From assembly GCA_029256485.1 (NCBI GenBank), contig JAQSXU010000003.1, positions 67,309 through 131,308 of the forward strand: DNA of 64,000 nucleotides, in the 5' to 3' direction. The position numbers were made by a program, and so were the translations under genes. Of this stretch, positions 57,081 to 64,000 are shown one piece after another (position 1 is the first letter of the stretch; every line of letters starts with the position of its first letter). The stretch comes from Clostridiaceae bacterium (GTDB taxonomy: Bacteria; Bacillota_A; Clostridia; Clostridiales; Clostridiaceae). Under the pieces are notes generated by a model that did not search any database, was not told the DNA's origin, and saw only the letters and a list, made by a program, of their open reading frames with translations.

Positions 57081-58685
57081 TTATAAATCTTGTAATTCTG
57101 ACATTGGTACTCCATACTCGTTAAGTCTTTGTTTAAATGTATCAGAAATTCGGTTATTAGTCCTTACATATCTACCTTTTGTAGAATCTTCTTTATCAGA
57201 TTCCCAATAATATAATAAGTTCATTTTTTCAAAGTCTTTTTTCTCGTTTAAGTAAACTTCACTTATAGATTTAATTCTTATTGAATTTCCAACTTTTCTC
57301 ATAATTATTACAATATCAACAGATTTTGCAATTTTATCTCTAACATTTTTTATATTTGAGTTTGAATTATCTCCATTATACATATCAACACACATATCAA
57401 GAAATGAATAATCATCTAATGCGTGAGCTGTAAACATGTTTCCTTTTGTCTTTAAGTTTGCTTCATAAACTTGTTTAAATTCGTCACCTCTTGATTCTGG
57501 TATGATAACTCTACTTGCAGTTGTACGAAGTGATGCTCTTATTAATTTAACAAATGAAAAACCTTTTTCATCATTAACGTTTAGTATAACAACGTCATGG
57601 TCTTTTAATACCCTCTCTACGTCAGTTTCGCTTACAGAAGCTATAACAACTTTTCTTTCTATAGGTTTAGTATAACTTAATAAATAGTTTATAAAAGTCG
57701 TTTTACCTGTACCCATTTCGCCACCTATGCCTATATTAGCTTTACCAAAAACTAATATTTTCATAAGGTTATCAATGAAAGTATCTACCGTACCGTAATT
57801 TTTCATATTTTGAAGGTCTGGAACAAAGTTTCCAAACTTTCTGATATTCAATACATAACTTTCAGAAGCGTCAGGTATAATAATGTTAACTCTATCTCTG
57901 TTTGCTCTTGTAGCTTCTATAAGTGCATTTTCTACATTGTTTAATTCCTTTTTGGCAAATGATATTGCCCTTGAATACACATTTATTAATTCATCAAGAT
58001 TTTCAAATGTTTTATTATATTTTATTTTTTCCCCATTCTTTACGTAATAAATATCACATCTGAATTTTGGATGAATAAAACCATTTACCATGATTTCTCC
58101 AACGTCAATATCGTCATCTATTTCTTGCAATATTCCCATTCCGTAAAAGTTGGCGTATATTTTTTTAGTATAATTATTTATTTGTTCTTCAGTTAATTCG
58201 TCATGATTGAATATTATTTGTCTTATTTTATTTTCAACATAACTTCTTGCATTATCATCCATTGTGCACATTTTAAGCATTAATGTATGATGTTCTACTT
58301 CTTTCTGAGTTCCCCCAGGTTCATCCATTTTATCTTTTACTTCTATTATTAGGTTTTCATAAAACTCTTTTTCACTTAAAACTCTTTGTTTCTTTAATCG
58401 TTCTGTTTCATCGATATTAAACTCTTTGCCTATATTTATAATTTTATCTTCTACTGTTTCTTTTGTAACTGGATTAATATATCTTGTAATAATGTTACAC
58501 AACGATACATCTAAAGAAATAAATGTGTCAGAGTTAACTTTACCATAAAACAAATTATCCCCATTCATTGAACATATATCTAATATAAAATCATTATCTT
58601 CAAAGTCTAAATCGAGTTCTAAAATATCTACTATTTCATTACCCTTTTTAAGAGTAATAGGATTAGAAGAAAATTTTCTATTCAT
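57081..58685 (-). CDS. tadA: TadA/CpaF-type secretion ATPase
   Basis: 534 residues, the motor of the Tad pilus. The N-terminal domain runs to about 240; Walker A is GGEMGTGKTTF (about 324-334), followed by the Asp-rich KDHDVVILNV, an RVIIPESRGDEF Walker B-like strand with the catalytic Glu, and FTAHALD with the late His. GGGAGG precedes the ATG. It is followed by TadB and TadC, the usual order. Confidence 0.92.
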   Translation of the reverse strand: MNRKFSSNPITLKKGNEIVDILELDLDFEDNDFILDICSMNGDNLFYGKVNSDTFISLDVSLCNIITRYINPVTKETVEDKIINIGKEFNIDETERLKKQRVLSEKEFYENLIIEVKDKMDEPGGTQKEVEHHTLMLKMCTMDDNARSYVENKIRQIIFNHDELTEEQINNYTKKIYANFYGMGILQEIDDDIDVGEIMVNGFIHPKFRCDIYYVKNGEKIKYNKTFENLDELINVYSRAISFAKKELNNVENALIEATRANRDRVNIIIPDASESYVLNIRKFGNFVPDLQNMKNYGTVDTFIDNLMKILVFGKANIGIGGEMGTGKTTFINYLLSYTKPIERKVVIASVSETDVERVLKDHDVVILNVNDEKGFSFVKLIRASLRTTASRVIIPESRGDEFKQVYEANLKTKGNMFTAHALDDYSFLDMCVDMYNGDNSNSNIKNVRDKIAKSVDIVIIMRKVGNSIRIKSISEVYLNEKKDFEKMNLLYYWESDKEDSTKGRYVRTNNRISDTFKQRLNEYGVPMSELQDL

Positions 58686-58710
58686 TTAATTCCCTCCCTT
58701 TCATAAATTT

Positions 58711-59445
58711 TTAATCTTCACCTAATAAGCTATTTATTTTTTGAAACTCTTTAAAATTGTTTCCCTTAGATGCAAATTTAGAAAGCTTTTTTTCAATGTC
58801 AATATTGTCAATACTTTTATCATCATAAGCCAATATTCCTGCTACTTGTGTTTTTGTAAGTTTAGAACCTACATCTGCTAATGAATTTATATTATTAAAA
58901 TTATAAACAAGAAGAAGTTCTTCATCTTTTTTATAATAAGAATTTATCATTTTAGTCATTCTTTCAATTTTTTGCATATTAGAATAATTATTTTGAGCAA
59001 CTATAGTAACTTTATCTGCATTTAATAATGAGTATACAGTTCCTGCATTATTTGATTTGCCAGAAACAACAATGTAAATAAAGTCATAAGTATCTTTTGA
59101 AATCTGAATAATTTTTTCTATTTGTTCTTTAGTGAAAACTTTAATGTTGTCTGAAAATTTTGTACCTTTTAAAACATCTACTTTTATAGTAGTTTTGATA
59201 ATATTCTCCATAAACAAGTCTTCGTTTACTGCGTCACCATTTATAATAAGATTATCTATACCATGAACCGAATCATTCTTCACATATTGATATGCAAGAG
59301 TTGGATTTTCAAAATCAAAATCAATTAAAAGAACTTTCTTTTTATCTTTAACTTTTACTTGTCTTTCAAATGCTAAATTTGTTGCTAAGTATTTAGCTCC
59401 ATTTCCAGATACGACTGATGATATGACAAAAACTTTACCATTCAT
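58711..59445 (-). CDS. tadZ: TadZ/CpaE-like ATPase with degenerate P-loop
   Basis: 244 residues of the MinD/ParA fold: the P-loop position reads SSVVSGNGAKYLATNLA, without the Gly-Lys-Ser/Thr and signature Lys, then LLIDFDFENPTLA and DFIYIVVSGKS with a later TIVAQNN. TadZ proteins localise the pilus at the cell pole. Loss of the Walker lysine suggests it no longer hydrolyses ATP. AAGGAGG precedes the ATG. Confidence 0.8.
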   Translation of the reverse strand: MNGKVFVISSVVSGNGAKYLATNLAFERQVKVKDKKKVLLIDFDFENPTLAYQYVKNDSVHGIDNLIINGDAVNEDLFMENIIKTTIKVDVLKGTKFSDNIKVFTKEQIEKIIQISKDTYDFIYIVVSGKSNNAGTVYSLLNADKVTIVAQNNYSNMQKIERMTKMINSYYKKDEELLLVYNFNNINSLADVGSKLTKTQVAGILAYDDKSIDNIDIEKKLSKFASKGNNFKEFQKINSLLGED

Positions 59446-59457
59446 TTAAACCCCTCC

Positions 59458-60333
59458 TTATTTAATCGTAATCATAATAGTGTCCCCTGGCTTAACTTCT
59501 GTAATTCCAGGATTATCTTTTAAAATTTCGTCTTTTGTGATTGCAAAGCTGGTAGCTATTGTTTCCATTGTTTCACCTGTTTTTACAGTGTAACTTATTT
59601 TAGATACTGTACTTTCAACCGATTCGGCTTCTTTCGTAGTTTCTTCTGCTAACGATTCTGTAAGTTTTTTGATTTCAGGAGAATCAATTTTGAATTGTGG
59701 AACGCTTAATTTATCTTCTTCTGTTATGTCATTATATTTTAATGCAATTATTTCTCCTAATTTCATAGCGTTATAATAGTTTAATGCTTCTTCATCTGAA
59801 ACAGTTACTTCTAAACTATCAATCAAAGTGTCTGTTCCTTTATTATTTTTCAAGATAGCAACACTTAAAACTTGTTTTTTATCAAATATCTTATATAAAG
59901 AAGTTTCTAAAGTCTTCTTATCAAAAATTTGAACATAAACTCTTATGTTGTCTTGAACTTTAATATCAGAATAAAAATCAGGTTTAACTTTTATTGTAAA
60001 CAGTTTATTTTCTGAATTTTCATTGCTTACTTTTTTATTATTTAAAATTTCATTTGTTAGTATGTCAGCAGTAGCTAATTTTCCATTAATTTTACTGAAA
60101 TCTGAAGCTAAAGTATAATCAGCAAATACAAAATCTTTATTGATTTTATATTGCCCTACATTATCTTTATTAAATTCCGTTCCTTCTGGAATATCTTTTT
60201 TCGCTATTAATACTGATACTTTATTTGATTCTACCTGTGCTTCGCTATAAACATTTTGGTACAAAAACATACCTACCGTTATAAAAAATATTAAGCACAT
60301 TCCTATGAGAAGTAATTTCTCTTTTCCTCTCAC
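59458..60333 (-). CDS. cpaB: CpaB/RcpC-like protein with LysM
   Basis: 291 residues. One membrane segment (LLLIGMCLIFFITVGMFLYQ) near the N-terminus, then a SAF-type domain (VSVLIAKKDIPEGTEFNKDN) typical of CpaB/RcpC, and a C-terminal LysM (ISYTVKTGETMETIATSFAI; NPGITEVKPGDTIMI). It would link the pilus to peptidoglycan. The fused LysM is adapted to a Gram-positive wall. GTG start after CGGAGG. Confidence 0.85.
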   Translation of the reverse strand: MRGKEKLLLIGMCLIFFITVGMFLYQNVYSEAQVESNKVSVLIAKKDIPEGTEFNKDNVGQYKINKDFVFADYTLASDFSKINGKLATADILTNEILNNKKVSNENSENKLFTIKVKPDFYSDIKVQDNIRVYVQIFDKKTLETSLYKIFDKKQVLSVAILKNNKGTDTLIDSLEVTVSDEEALNYYNAMKLGEIIALKYNDITEEDKLSVPQFKIDSPEIKKLTESLAEETTKEAESVESTVSKISYTVKTGETMETIATSFAITKDEILKDNPGITEVKPGDTIMITIK

Positions 60334-60458
60334 TACAACACCTCCGTAATTTTAGTTTTATTTATTTAATGAACAATTTTAATTTCGTCTTATTTGTTTT
60401 ATGATACCATCTTTAATCTTTTTTTCTTATCCAAAATCTGTTCTATATCGTCTTATAT

Positions 60459-60974
60459 TTAATATCTTTCTGACATTACAGGTTCAGAAAAGACATAATA
60501 ATCTTTAATATCTGATACACCAAAGACATTAGCTACTGCTTTTAGATATTTTCCATTTGCTGGCACTTGAATGTTTATTCGAATTATCTCTTTACTTCCT
60601 CTTTTTATATAATCATTTCCTATTTCACCAAGAGGAGTGACATTTGTTGCATCAGTTCCAGAAGGTTCTGCTATAGCTGTAACAATCACAGGAAATTCTG
60701 AATTTGCAACATAAGTAAAATTATTCTCTAAAGAAGATTGAAATTGAGTTATATCTTCTTCAGTTAGACCACCTTGTAATTCAGCTATATTTCCCAACAT
60801 TGATACTTCTTTTTGCAATGAAATTTGAGGATACAAATAAACAAAAAAAGCAAGTGTTAATGAAAATAATAGAAGAAAAAATGTCATTGATATAACAGCA
60901 TCTACAGAAACAGAACCGTTTTTTTCTTTTACTTTATTTTTCCCTCTCAGATATAAACTTTTTAACATTTTCAT
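60459..60974 (-). CDS. tadE: TadE-like pseudopilin
   Basis: 171 residues. A basic N-terminus (LYLRGKNKVKEKN) leads to NGSVSVDAVISMTFFLLLFS, a prepilin-type G/xxxxD site followed by a hydrophobic helix, then an extracellular domain. TadE/TadF pseudopilins help start the pilus. AAAGGAG precedes the ATG. It lies between the CpaB-like gene and the transglutaminase-like gene. Confidence 0.75.
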   Translation of the reverse strand: MKMLKSLYLRGKNKVKEKNGSVSVDAVISMTFFLLLFSLTLAFFVYLYPQISLQKEVSMLGNIAELQGGLTEEDITQFQSSLENNFTYVANSEFPVIVTAIAEPSGTDATNVTPLGEIGNDYIKRGSKEIIRINIQVPANGKYLKAVANVFGVSDIKDYYVFSEPVMSERY

Positions 60975-61231
60975 TCATCTCCTTTCTACTTATACCATCG
61001 TTTATATTATAAAACATTATGAATATATTTTAAAGTCAATATAATTGCTATAATGTTTTACATATAATAGATATTAAACTTAATGCATAAGTTATTCTAA
61101 TTTCCTTATTTGTTTTTCTTGTCCATTATTTTTATTATAGATAAAATAATAAGTTTTAATACATTAAAAGATTGCTACTTAATTTAATGCAAATAAAAAA
61201 TAACCCTATCTCTGGGGTTATTTTTTATTAT
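60975..61231. other. 257-bp A+T-rich gap
   Basis: No gene supported. The left half probably contains the promoter of the leftward Tad operon (a TTGACT box is visible, without a well-spaced -10); the right edge is the terminator of the next gene. Confidence 0.4.
61193..61226 (-). terminator. terminator after transglutaminase-like gene
   Basis: AATAACCC and GGGTTATT pair around a short loop with A/T runs. Confidence 0.75.
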
Positions 61232-63169
61232 TTATTTTAAATCGTCAAGTCTATCTTGCAAGGCTGTTTTTGTACTTGAATCTTGTAATTTATCAACATA
61301 GTTTTGTGCTACTCTAATAAAAGAAGATAATTTATACTTTTCTGCTTTTTCTACTAATGTTGTAGCTGATTGAATATCTTTTTGTGAGTTTGGTTCAACT
61401 TCACTTTCAGCTTTAGTTTCATTAGTAGGTGCAGAGGTAGTTTCTTCAACTTTTGGGGCTACTGTTTCTTTTGGAACTACTGTTTCCTTAACAGTTGGAA
61501 CTGGATTTTTAAGAGAATTTAATCTATCTACAAGTGCTTGTTTTGCAGAACCTTCTTTTAAATTATTAACGTATTTTTCTGCTAAAGTAATGTAAGAATT
61601 TGATTTATATTTTTCTGCTTTTTCAACAACGTTTGTTGCAGTATTTACGTTATCTTGCTCTATAGCTTCGTAGACATTTTCTATTCTATTTTGTAAAGCA
61701 GTTTTCTCTGTTGAATCTTTAAGATTATTAACACTTGTTTGTGCTTTATTTACATATAAATCTTTTTTATATTTTTCTGCCATTATTACATTTTTTGTAG
61801 CAATATCTATAGTTTGTTGTGAGTTTATTGTACCATTGTTATCAGGAGTATTATTCTCAATATTAGGTTTAGGGGCTTCTGGTTCAATAGGCACTTCTGG
61901 TTCAGGAACTACCACTGGCGTTGGGTTTTTAACAACATTGATTCTATTTAAAAGTGCTGTTTTCTCTACACCATCAGTTAACTCTCCAACATACTTTTCA
62001 GCTAAAGTAATATAAGCATTTGACTTATACTTTTCAAGCTTTTCTACATAAGTTGTAGCAAGTTGTACATTCTTTTGCTCATTAACAGCTTCTATATTTT
62101 TTCTTAAGTTATTAATTTTTAACTGTAAATCAGCTTTTTGTTGACCATTTGGCAATTTTTCAACATATGATTGTGCTTGGTCTAAATAAGTTTCCTTATT
62201 TAAAGTTTCAGCATAACCAATATATCTTTCAGCCATTGTCACATTAAGCTTATCCTTTGCATCTACAACAACTTCTTCTTCAACTGGCACTTCTTCTTCA
62301 ACTGGCGTGTTTTCCACTGGGGTTTCAATAACTACTGGTTTTTCATAAGTTGATGTTGCAGTCGGAAGTCCTGTTTTATTCCAAGTATAATTATATGCTT
62401 TCAAATAATCGTCTGACACCATGAAGTATTTTCCTGAATTAATATCATTATTTGTACTATCTATATGATACCAATTGCCATTTACACTTACTAAATTCCA
62501 AGCATGAAATCCTGTTGGTATATTTCCTGTTACTATTTGAGTTTGAATTCCTGCTCTTTCCAGTAATTTATCCATTAACATTGAATATCCTTGGCAAACT
62601 GCTTCACCTGTATTTAACGCAGTATATGTACTTCTTGCCTTTAACGAATAATCATAATGTAGATTATCTAAAACATATTTATGAATAGCTTCAATCTTTT
62701 CAATGTCAGACATACCATTTGTAATGATTTGAGATATGATTTGCCCTACTTCTTTATCAACGAAAACTTCTTGTTCTTTACTTGCTACATATCCAATAGT
62801 AAATGTTATATTTACATTTCCAGTTTGACCTTTTACCGATGGATTAATATTTGTCCAAGACCAACGCAAGTAATCATCAGATTCATATGCTTGTTTTATT
62901 ACTGAAGATAAATTAGATAACAACTGTTGAGTATCCCCAGTATAATTAATTATAAATGAACTTTCTCTGTTCATCATTTTTTCAATAATTTCTTCCTTTA
63001 AATCAGAAAGATTTGTAACTGGTTCACTTACTGTTCCAGTAATAGCTGACGGGGTAGTTAACTCCTGTGCAAACACCATCCCATTCATTGTAAATAATAA
63101 CATCAAAACTAACGCTAATGTCATTATACCTCTTATACTCTTATTTTTTAAAGTTAGTAGTCCTTTCAA
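61232..63169 (-). CDS. secreted transglutaminase-like protein with C-terminal repeats
   Basis: About 645 residues from the TTG that follows AAAAGGAG; a longer frame would place that site inside the coding region. A signal peptide (SIRGIMTLALVLMLLFTM, cleavage near VFAQE) precedes a transglutaminase-like domain with Cys in GEAVCQGYSML, His in GFHAWNLVSV and Asp in WYHIDSTNND. The rest has Pro/Glu-rich linkers and four or five degenerate repeats of about 60 residues (AEKYVGELTD, AEKYVNNLKE, AQNYVDKLQD). Secreted wall-associated crosslinking or protease activity is likely. Dyad promoter upstream. Confidence 0.8.
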   Translation of the reverse strand: MKGLLTLKNKSIRGIMTLALVLMLLFTMNGMVFAQELTTPSAITGTVSEPVTNLSDLKEEIIEKMMNRESSFIINYTGDTQQLLSNLSSVIKQAYESDDYLRWSWTNINPSVKGQTGNVNITFTIGYVASKEQEVFVDKEVGQIISQIITNGMSDIEKIEAIHKYVLDNLHYDYSLKARSTYTALNTGEAVCQGYSMLMDKLLERAGIQTQIVTGNIPTGFHAWNLVSVNGNWYHIDSTNNDINSGKYFMVSDDYLKAYNYTWNKTGLPTATSTYEKPVVIETPVENTPVEEEVPVEEEVVVDAKDKLNVTMAERYIGYAETLNKETYLDQAQSYVEKLPNGQQKADLQLKINNLRKNIEAVNEQKNVQLATTYVEKLEKYKSNAYITLAEKYVGELTDGVEKTALLNRINVVKNPTPVVVPEPEVPIEPEAPKPNIENNTPDNNGTINSQQTIDIATKNVIMAEKYKKDLYVNKAQTSVNNLKDSTEKTALQNRIENVYEAIEQDNVNTATNVVEKAEKYKSNSYITLAEKYVNNLKEGSAKQALVDRLNSLKNPVPTVKETVVPKETVAPKVEETTSAPTNETKAESEVEPNSQKDIQSATTLVEKAEKYKLSSFIRVAQNYVDKLQDSSTKTALQDRLDDLK

Positions 63170-63221
63170 ATTAACACTCCTTTTATACATTATTTTATAT
63201 TATTCCTTGACTATATTTATC

Positions 63222-63262
63222 ATTATATATTATCAGAGTATATTTGTCAATTATTTTTTACA
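63222..63262 (-). promoter_or_regulatory. dyad promoter of the transglutaminase-like gene
   Basis: Leftward TGTAAA-N6-TTGACA, 17 bp, TATAAT; same 18-bp dyad as at the yhaM-like gene. Confidence 0.87.
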
Positions 63263-63277
63263 AATTATTGCAAAAAT

Positions 63278-63308
63278 AAAAAAGAGTTCTTTTTAAGAAA
63301 ACTCTTTA
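63278..63308 (-). terminator. terminator after first pilin gene
   Basis: AAAGAGTT and AACTCTTT pair; T-run leftward. Confidence 0.6.
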
Positions 63309-63318
63309 ATAAATTCAT

Positions 63319-63510
63319 TTAATTTATTGGAGACACAACTTCTAAAACTTCTGTTATTCTATCATTAGCATTGTCAGAAACAATAGAGCTAACACCAAAA
63401 AGTTTATATATGATATATATTCCCAAACATATCATTAATCCAACTATAGTAATTGTTTCTATAGATATGTAACCTGCTTTATCCTTCATGTTTCTATATA
63501 TATATTTCAT
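63319..63510 (-). CDS. flp: Flp-type pilin, variant 1
   Basis: 63 residues. A short basic leader ends at the prepilin site AG/YISIE (Gly then Glu at +5), followed by a hydrophobic helix (TITIVGLMICLGIYIIYKLF) and a short tail ending in VVSPIN. This is the Flp/Fap layout: about 50-residue mature pilins polymerised by the Tad machine. It differs from the next two pilins in leader and tail. GGAGAGG precedes the ATG. Confidence 0.85.
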   Translation of the reverse strand: MKYIYRNMKDKAGYISIETITIVGLMICLGIYIIYKLFGVSSIVSDNANDRITEVLEVVSPIN

Positions 63511-63653
63511 AATTATCCCTCTCCTTTATTGTCATTACAAAAATTATACATTTTCTATAAAAAAAAGAAATACTTAATATGTACTATACTGTTTAATATT
63601 AAAACACAAATAAAAAAAGAGCCTACATATGTAAACCCTTTTTAATTTAATGA

Positions 63654-63836
63654 TTAAGCTACTACTGGAGCAACTGTCAATACTTCATTGATTCTGTCCA
63701 TAGCATCAGTTGTTACTAATGAACCAGCTTCATAAAGTTGATTTACAGCAAATACTCCTAAGCAAATCATAAGACCTGCAACTATTACAGTTTCTATTGA
63801 AATGTAACCAGCTTTTTCTTGTAATCTCTTTAACAT
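63654..63836 (-). CDS. flp: Flp-type pilin, variant 2
   Basis: 60 residues with AG/YISIETVIVAGLMICLG and a tail TEAMD-like segment ending VLTVAPVVA. Its 3' end is identical over at least 73 bases to the next, truncated copy, showing a very recent tandem duplication. AAGGAGG precedes the ATG. Major pilin candidate. Confidence 0.87.
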   Translation of the reverse strand: MLKRLQEKAGYISIETVIVAGLMICLGVFAVNQLYEAGSLVTTDAMDRINEVLTVAPVVA

Positions 63837-63925
63837 GGGATAAGTCCTCCTTATATGAATTTTTTATATAAATGAACGGGAGTTAATCCCATTCAATTAT
63901 TTGTAAGTTTATATTTCTATTTTAA

Positions 63926-64000
63926 TTAAGCTACTACTGGAGCAACTGTCAATACTTCATTGATTCTGTCCATAGCATCAGTTGTTACTAATGAACCAGC
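63926..64000 (-). CDS. flp: Flp-type pilin, third copy (truncated by window edge)
   Basis: Only the last 24 codons are in the window. They are identical in DNA to the end of the copy to the left, including silent positions. The rest lies outside the window. Confidence 0.8.
   Translation of the reverse strand, partial: AGSLVTTDAMDRINEVLTVAPVVA

Noticed and set aside
30393..63262. Reading the shared dyad as a TnrA/GlnR box (TGTNA-N7-TNACA)
   Set aside because: The spacing here is one base longer (TGT-N12-ACA in all ten copies), so it does not fit the known box.
1..64000. CRISPR arrays, insertion sequences or integrase genes
   Set aside because: No regularly spaced repeats, transposase, or recombinase motifs were seen on either strand.

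Overview
The window is very A+T-rich, with TTG and GTG starts, strong AGGAGG ribosome sites, U-tract terminators and Clostridium-type protein families. No ribosomal, rRNA or core-metabolism operons appear. Instead there are dense hypothetical genes, duplicated DUF262 cassettes, a peptide-modification cluster, two large tRNA arrays, RNA-repair enzymes and a Tad pilus locus. My reading is a large extrachromosomal element (megaplasmid or phage-plasmid) of a Clostridium-like Firmicute. The host and element type are inferences; no replication or partition gene is in view.

Layout. 1-5.2 kb: hypotheticals, signal peptidase I, a DUF5710-like/HNH protein, and a structured leader RNA before a two-gene operon. 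5.2-8.8 kb: two divergent cassettes, each a small repeat protein opposite a DUF262 protein. 8.8-13 kb: hypotheticals and an unusual KAS III-like enzyme. 13-26.8 kb: a leftward peptide (RiPP-like) cluster with three cobalamin-type radical SAM enzymes, a PPDK-like phosphotransferase, a PqqD-type recognition domain, a nucleotidyltransferase, a CPBP protease, an ABC exporter and an unannotated 27-residue precursor candidate. 27-30 kb: Nudix, tandem HD and small proteins. 30.4-38.5 kb: two tRNA arrays separated by small hypotheticals and a P-loop/ribbon-helix-helix protein. 38.7-52.8 kb: tRNA-His guanylyltransferase (Thg1), an ADP-ribosyltransferase-like/HD fusion, a YhaM-like nuclease, a SpoT-type HD enzyme, a kinase-phosphatase-RNA ligase and an OB-fold protein. 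53-64 kb: a leftward Tad pilus locus ending in tandem Flp pilins.

The main discovery candidate is the control of the tRNA arrays. The arrays carry 35 tRNA or tRNA-like genes that together cover all 20 amino acids. Each array is preceded by the same arrangement: promoter, small ORF, intrinsic terminator. The small ORFs (72 and 61 codons) are unrelated, but each has a central codon window made almost only of the amino acids whose tRNAs lie in its own array (29 of 30 and 34 of 38 codons). Leucine follows the same rule at codon level: UUA in leader 1 matches Leu(UAA) in array 1, and CUN in leader 2 matches Leu(UAG)/Leu(AAG) in array 2. Just after each window is a segment that can pair with the 5' arm of the downstream terminator (14 bp with a 2-nt bulge, and 12 bp). 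This is the logic of leader-peptide attenuation, as in trp or his operons, but sensing many amino acids at once and controlling tRNA genes. I know of no described system of this kind.

Both arrays, the operon that contains thg1, the RNA-repair gene and several others share one promoter type: an 18-bp dyad TGTAAA-N6-TTKACA whose right half is the -35 box, then exactly 17 bp, then TATAAT. Ten in-register copies suggest a regulon linking tRNA supply, tRNA repair and pilus expression.
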